Assembly (NCBI GenBank): GCA_965204545.1
Contig: CBDBFA010000003.1
Coordinates: forward strand, 62,001 to 126,000
DNA: 64,000 bases
DNA from: JAABVD01 sp965204545
Lineage (GTDB): Bacteria; Verrucomicrobiota; Verrucomicrobiia; Opitutales; UBA2995
Direction of reading: 5' to 3'
Position 1 is the stretch's first letter. Every line of letters begins with the position of its first letter. The translations under genes and the position numbers were made by a program. The notes below the pieces were generated by a model. The model worked only from the letters and a program-made list of their open reading frames with translations, ran no database searches and was not told where the DNA came from. Shown here in pieces: positions 60,540 through 64,000 of the stretch.

Positions 60540-60854
60540 TTATTCCACTAAAGGAACCACTTCCTCGGCGATGCGATGTACGCTCTCCCGCTTGGCCTTG
60601 CGGATGTCATACTGAGCCTGCAGGCGGAGAAAGTAGCCTTCCGAAAGCCCAAAATACCGTTCCAGTCGCAAGGCGGTGTCTGCCGTGATGTTCCGGCTTT
60701 CCTTTATGATGGCATAGATGCGCGTAGCCGGAACATGGATGTCCTTGGCCAGCCGGTAAGAGGTGATCCGCATCGGCTTTAAAAATTCTTCTTCCAGAAA
60801 TTCGCCGGGAGTGCAGAGGGGAATCTGTCTCGTTGAAGGAAAGCTCCGGATCAC
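60540..60854 (-). CDS. higA: Orphan HigA-type antitoxin
   Basis: 104 residues: TPGEFLEEEFLKPMRITSYR, LAKDIHVPATRIYAIIKESR and NITADTALRLERYFGLSEGY are the HigA helix-turn-helix pattern (HPGExLxEEFLxPxGxxxxxLAxxxxVxxxRIxxIxxxxRxITxDTALRLxxxFG). A HigB toxin would normally lie just upstream on the same strand, but 60855-61030 holds only a transposase scrap. GTG at 60854 is the likely start. Confidence 0.85.
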   Translation of the reverse strand: MIRSFPSTRQIPLCTPGEFLEEEFLKPMRITSYRLAKDIHVPATRIYAIIKESRNITADTALRLERYFGLSEGYFLRLQAQYDIRKAKRESVHRIAEEVVPLVE

Positions 60855-60912
60855 GGATCACAATAATTCCGCCTGGCGTAACTATGTCAAGCATAACTAT
60901 GTCATCGGAAGT

Positions 60913-60983
60913 CTGCAAGTTGCCCCGGGACCGGATATGGCAGATCGCTTCGGGATACTGAATGCGTGGCTTCCGAGGAATGT
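60913..60983 (-). pseudogene. Y1-transposase (RAYT) N-terminal scrap
   Basis: The frame IPRKPRIQYPEAICHIRSRG then NLQ matches the start of REP-associated tyrosine transposases ((M)PRKPRIxYPGAxYHVxxRGN). Catalytic HxH and Tyr are missing. It lies between the orphan HigA and the GntR-type regulator, where the HigB toxin might once have been. Confidence 0.6.
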
Positions 60984-61035
60984 CCGGACTTGAACACAAG
61001 GCTTTTTTGTGAGTTATTCAGGCTAACAGTTTCTC

Positions 61036-62142
61036 ATGCCTTTGACGGTTGATAGGGTTTCCGTAATTGATCAGACAGCTACTGTCATCAGAGATGGCAT
61101 TCTTAATGATGAGTGGCGTGGTTGGCTTCCTGGCGAACGGAGACTGTCCAAGGACTTGGGGGTAGGTCGAAACAGCCTGAGGTCAGCTCTTAAGATCCTG
61201 GAATTGGAGGGGATGATTAATATCATTCACAGACAAGGCGTTCGAATTGTCGGGAATACCTCCAAGCTAACCACGAAGAAAAGCCATGTCGTCGGAGTCC
61301 TGTCTCCCAGTCCTATCGAAACCGTGTATCCCAGAAAGATCCTCTATATTGACGCTTTGCGCGATCGTTTGGCAAAAGACGGCTACATCCTGAAATACTA
61401 TGATGGCAACCAATACTTTAAGACGGGATCCGAAAAGGCTGTTCAAAGATTGGTTGAACAGGAGCAGTGCGACTGTTGGATGCTGGTTGCATCTAATAAA
61501 GCCGTCCAAAATTGGTTCTCTTCAAACAACATATCCTGCCTGATCGCCGGCTCCTGTCATCGAGGAATAGATTTGCCTTTTGTAGACGTTGATTATCGGG
61601 CGCTATGTCGCCATGCCGTAGTAACTTTGCGACGTTTGGGTCATCGGAACATCGTTTACTTAACACCTCCCCCGCTACTGGCTGGAGACATTCGAAGTGA
61701 AACCGGCTTTCTCGAAGGCATCCACGAATGTTTTGGAGAAAATCCAGCGGCGGGAAGCTTATTGCATCTGGATTCCTCGTTCGATCACATAGTATACGCG
61801 GTAAATCGACTCATGAAGAAGCGCTCCAGGCCTACCGCAATACTCATTAACAATGCTTTCCAGTATTTGACTGTGTTCAGCGCACTCACCCAAGGGGGCT
61901 TTCGTATCCCGAATGAAGTTTCCCTGATTTGCAGGGGGTCAGAGTATTTTCTGCGCTACCTTAGGCCCACTCCTGCCCGTTATGAGCAAAATCCCATCAT
62001 GTTTGCCGGAAAGTTGTACCGAAACATCAAGAGGCTGATCCACAATCCCTCGATAAAACCAAAATCCATTTTGTTGATTCCGGATTTCGTGGAAGGAGGC
62101 AGCATCTCGCATCGCGAATCCGAACGATGGCAGACCAGATGA
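61036..62142 (+). CDS. GntR-winged-helix / LacI-type sensor transcriptional regulator
   Basis: 368 residues. N-terminus: IRDGILNDEWRGWLPGERRL then SKDLGVGRNSLRSALKILEL and EGMINIIHRQGVRIV is a GntR winged helix. After 85, VVGVLSPSPIETVYPRKILY, CWMLVASNKAVQNWFSSNNI, IAGSCHRGIDLPFVDVDYRA and RRLGHRNIVYLTPP are a periplasmic-binding-protein-like sugar sensor. This AraR-like type is frequent in Opitutia, where it controls a nearby TonB receptor or glycan operon. It faces the TonB gene at 62607; the element at 62222 lies between them. Confidence 0.9.
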   Translation: MPLTVDRVSVIDQTATVIRDGILNDEWRGWLPGERRLSKDLGVGRNSLRSALKILELEGMINIIHRQGVRIVGNTSKLTTKKSHVVGVLSPSPIETVYPRKILYIDALRDRLAKDGYILKYYDGNQYFKTGSEKAVQRLVEQEQCDCWMLVASNKAVQNWFSSNNISCLIAGSCHRGIDLPFVDVDYRALCRHAVVTLRRLGHRNIVYLTPPPLLAGDIRSETGFLEGIHECFGENPAAGSLLHLDSSFDHIVYAVNRLMKKRSRPTAILINNAFQYLTVFSALTQGGFRIPNEVSLICRGSEYFLRYLRPTPARYEQNPIMFAGKLYRNIKRLIHNPSIKPKSILLIPDFVEGGSISHRESERWQTR

Positions 62143-62221
62143 TGTAGAAAATCCATCTTGGGAATTCCGATGGATAAAGGGAGCATAAAAAATGTTTCTG
62201 GCAATCCAATCTCCCTGTTAG

Positions 62222-62394
62222 CCCGCATATCTCACAAAATTCGTGGCGAGCGAACGGAGGTCGAGTGCTGGCGGGGGTTTCGTGCAGATTCGGGGGTGAA
62301 GCCGGGTCGACACCCTGCAAAGTCCCGAATCCAGGGAAATCCCCGCCAGCGCCGACATACCGGAGCGCAGTAGAAAGTTTGTGAGATATGCGGG
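62222..62394 (+). mobile_element. Palindromic element, 173 bp, TTAG target
   Basis: CCCGCATATCTCACAAAATT at the left, AAGTTTGTGAGATATGCGGG at the right, flanked by TTAG at 62218-62221 and 62395-62398. It is the only copy outside a recognisable gene remnant, sitting 80 bp after the regulator and 213 bp before the TonB receptor. Compensating changes in both ends (CATATC/GATATG in place of CATGTC/GACATG) keep the pairing. Confidence 0.92.
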
Positions 62395-62398
62395 TTAG

Positions 62399-62606
62399 GT
62401 TTGATTCAAGGGCTGTCGATTTTTAACCCGCATTGCGACGGAGCCATTTTCAGAGTACGGTAACCTGTCCAATTTCACGCGAACGACTCAGTTGGCAAAA
62501 AATCAGTCAGTTGAGGTATTTGAAGAACCCTGTGAACTGCACCCTGTTTGACCGGGAGCCTGGTTCTATTTTAGGGGCAGAGGCCTTTTCTTGAACTGGT
62601 CTGTTT
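62399..62606 (+). other. Upstream region of the TonB receptor gene
   Basis: 208 bases between the palindromic element and the receptor start. It begins with ttttaacccgcattgcgacg (62420-62440), a word like the element end. No clear promoter boxes or ribosome site beyond weak purines. Nothing else is seen. Confidence 0.3.
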
Positions 62607-64000
62607 ATGTTGAATCCTTATAAAATCAACAGCAAACCGAAAAAAGATATGAGCAGTAATTTAAGAAATCATGGCCGTCTGATAGAAAGACTGATTTTGT
62701 TCACGCTGGTGGGCGCATTGGGACTGTTTGCCCAGGAAGGTGACGAGGAACCTTATGAGTTAAGTCCGTTTGTGGTGGAAAGTACAGACCAGGAAGGATA
62801 CACCGCGACGAGCACTTTGGCGGGAACGCGCATCAAGACGGACTTGGCCGACCTTGGATCGGCCATCTCCGTGATCACGCAGGATTTCCTGGAAGACACC
62901 GGGGCAACCGGTCTTGGAACTCTGCTGTCTTACACGACAAACACGGAGGTAGGCGGCGACCAGGGTAATTTTTCAGACGCCCGGGACATTGCCAACAGCC
63001 GCTATTACCAAAAGGAAGAACGAACGGATCCGCAATTGAACACCCGCATACGTGGACTTGGCCGAGCGGACTTGACCCGCGGTTTATTCCTTACGGATAT
63101 CGGGTTTGATTCCTACAATACAGAACGTGTGACTGTGAGCCGCGGCCCAAACTCACTCTTATTCGGCATCGGTAGTCCGGGAGGTGTGATCGACGCCAGC
63201 CTGAAAAAGGCGGTGCAAAACAACAACTTTGGCGAGGTAAAAGCCAGGGTGGATAACTACGGGACATTCCGGTCGGAATTCGACGTGAATCGAGTCATAG
63301 TGGAGGACCGTCTGGCCATCCGGGTGGCTGCATTGCGCAATGATGCGCGATACAAACAGGAAGAGGCCTGGACGCGGGACGAGCGGATTTACGCCAACAT
63401 GGAACTGGTTCTGTTCAAAAATGAAAATAGCGACTTCCTTGGCGCGACGAGAATTCGGGCAAATGGAGAAGTTGGAACCACCAGGGAATCTCCTATTGAA
63501 GTGATACCGCCGACGGTGGCTTATAGCGGATGGTTTGAGCCAGTTCCATCATCCATCCAGCAATTTACCGGTATAGCCCCCCCAGCGAAAGTCGTTCATC
63601 CCAATGAGGGAGGGACATGGGAATTCCAGGAAACTTACAATCCTCTCGTTGCCAGACTGGAAAGCCAAATCAACACCAACGTGCATCCGGCATACTTTCG
63701 CTTTATTGCCGCGCATTTTAACGATCCCAATGCGACAACGGCAGATGTGGGGACCGGAGACGGGCTTCAGGGGTACCAGGGCGTTATTACATGGAGGACG
63801 AATCTGGATACATTGGACAGTACGGGTCTGGCCGGCACTCCGGGCGCAATAGCCGCCTTTGGAGCAGACGCTCCGGGGGATACGCCGGTAAATAGGACTT
63901 CGGAGTACCATGCCCAGAGTCCTTTCGGGGAACCGTTTGCCATCGGATTTGCTGCGCCAACCCTAAGGAATACCGACGTATTCGATTACCGCAATCATAT
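62607..64000 (+). CDS. TonB-dependent receptor, Opitutia type, cut by window edge
   Basis: The frame is open to the end of the window. Signal: MSSNLRNHGRLIERLILFTL then VGALGLFAQEGDEE; ATG at 62649 gives a normal leader, ATG at 62607 adds 14 residues. Mature start YELSPFVVESTDQEGYTATS is the Opitutia TonB signature. Plug: GTRIKTDLADLGSAISVITQ, RIRGLGRADLTRGLFLTDIG, RVTVSRGPNSLLFGIGSPGG. The following strands belong to the barrel. No STN domain. Likely controlled by the GntR/LacI regulator just upstream and imports a glycan or similar. Confidence 0.9.
   Translation, partial: MLNPYKINSKPKKDMSSNLRNHGRLIERLILFTLVGALGLFAQEGDEEPYELSPFVVESTDQEGYTATSTLAGTRIKTDLADLGSAISVITQDFLEDTGATGLGTLLSYTTNTEVGGDQGNFSDARDIANSRYYQKEERTDPQLNTRIRGLGRADLTRGLFLTDIGFDSYNTERVTVSRGPNSLLFGIGSPGGVIDASLKKAVQNNNFGEVKARVDNYGTFRSEFDVNRVIVEDRLAIRVAALRNDARYKQEEAWTRDERIYANMELVLFKNENSDFLGATRIRANGEVGTTRESPIEVIPPTVAYSGWFEPVPSSIQQFTGIAPPAKVVHPNEGGTWEFQETYNPLVARLESQINTNVHPAYFRFIAAHFNDPNATTADVGTGDGLQGYQGVITWRTNLDTLDSTGLAGTPGAIAAFGADAPGDTPVNRTSEYHAQSPFGEPFAIGFAAPTLRNTDVFDYRNH

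Noticed and set aside
63549..63911. Minus-strand frame near the right end
   Set aside because: It opposes the TonB receptor frame, which is continuous and has plug motifs.

Overview
This window most likely comes from a marine member of the Verrucomicrobiota, class Opitutia (Puniceicoccales/Opitutales type). The grounds are TonB-dependent receptors whose mature N-terminus reads ELSPFVVE or ELEPFTIT, a PVC-type CxxCH propeller dehydrogenase, Tat-exported Gfo/Idh/MocA and beta-propeller proteins, a GntR-winged-helix/LacI-type regulator, an ECF sigma/FecR/TonB relay, and a very large sulfatase complement. No rRNA or core housekeeping genes are present, so the assignment is inference. Layout. (1) 1-10.6 kb, mostly minus strand: secreted accessory enzymes (ThuA, VCBS, propeller, cytochrome/copper-monooxygenase-like protein with its redoxin, aldo/keto reductase, RpiB, haloalkane dehalogenase), a PIN toxin-antitoxin pair and several gene remnants. 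(2) 10.9-17.2 kb: a selenocysteine locus. tRNA-Sec (UCA anticodon), selD, selA and selB lie on the plus strand. A convergent minus-strand membrane redoxin has an in-frame UGA exactly where FYRGxW-C-xxC is expected (UPPC), followed by a small stem-loop. This is a candidate selenoprotein beside the machinery that would decode it. (3) 17.6-26.4 kb, minus strand: ECF sigma, FecR, STN-containing TonB receptor, exported HAD-like protein, EF-hand protein and FAD oxidoreductase with an SLH-like tail, probably one regulated surface uptake/oxidation unit. (4) 26.4-58.5 kb: eleven intact sulfatases plus at least two remnants, all intact ones on the minus strand. Between them are esterases, a DUF1080 protein, a SIS sugar isomerase, a ROK kinase, an N,N-dimethylformamidase-like protein and the PVC cytochrome. 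No sulfatase-maturing enzyme and no glycoside hydrolase were recognised here, so these probably act with enzymes encoded elsewhere on sulfated polysaccharides. (5) 58.5-64 kb: Gfo/Idh/MocA oxidoreductase, a TonB receptor remnant, an orphan HigA, a GntR/LacI regulator and the start of another TonB receptor. The window is also full of repeats and decayed genes. A 173-bp palindromic element occurs in three near-full copies plus one 220-bp variant and two relics. Each complete copy is flanked by a perfect 4-bp direct repeat (TTAG, CTAG, TTAA, TTAG). Removing the element with one repeat copy restores the reading frame of an isomerase, an esterase and a gamma-glutamyltransferase remnant, so it is mobile. 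The 173-bp form plus duplication adds exactly 59 codons and can be read through. Other repeats are inverted repeats framing a GxxExxY gene, a 37-bp tandem repeat, an element with 12-bp inverted ends, and blocks of extragenic hairpins. At least fifteen gene remnants, two of them genes with clean internal deletions, mark this as an actively rearranging accessory region.
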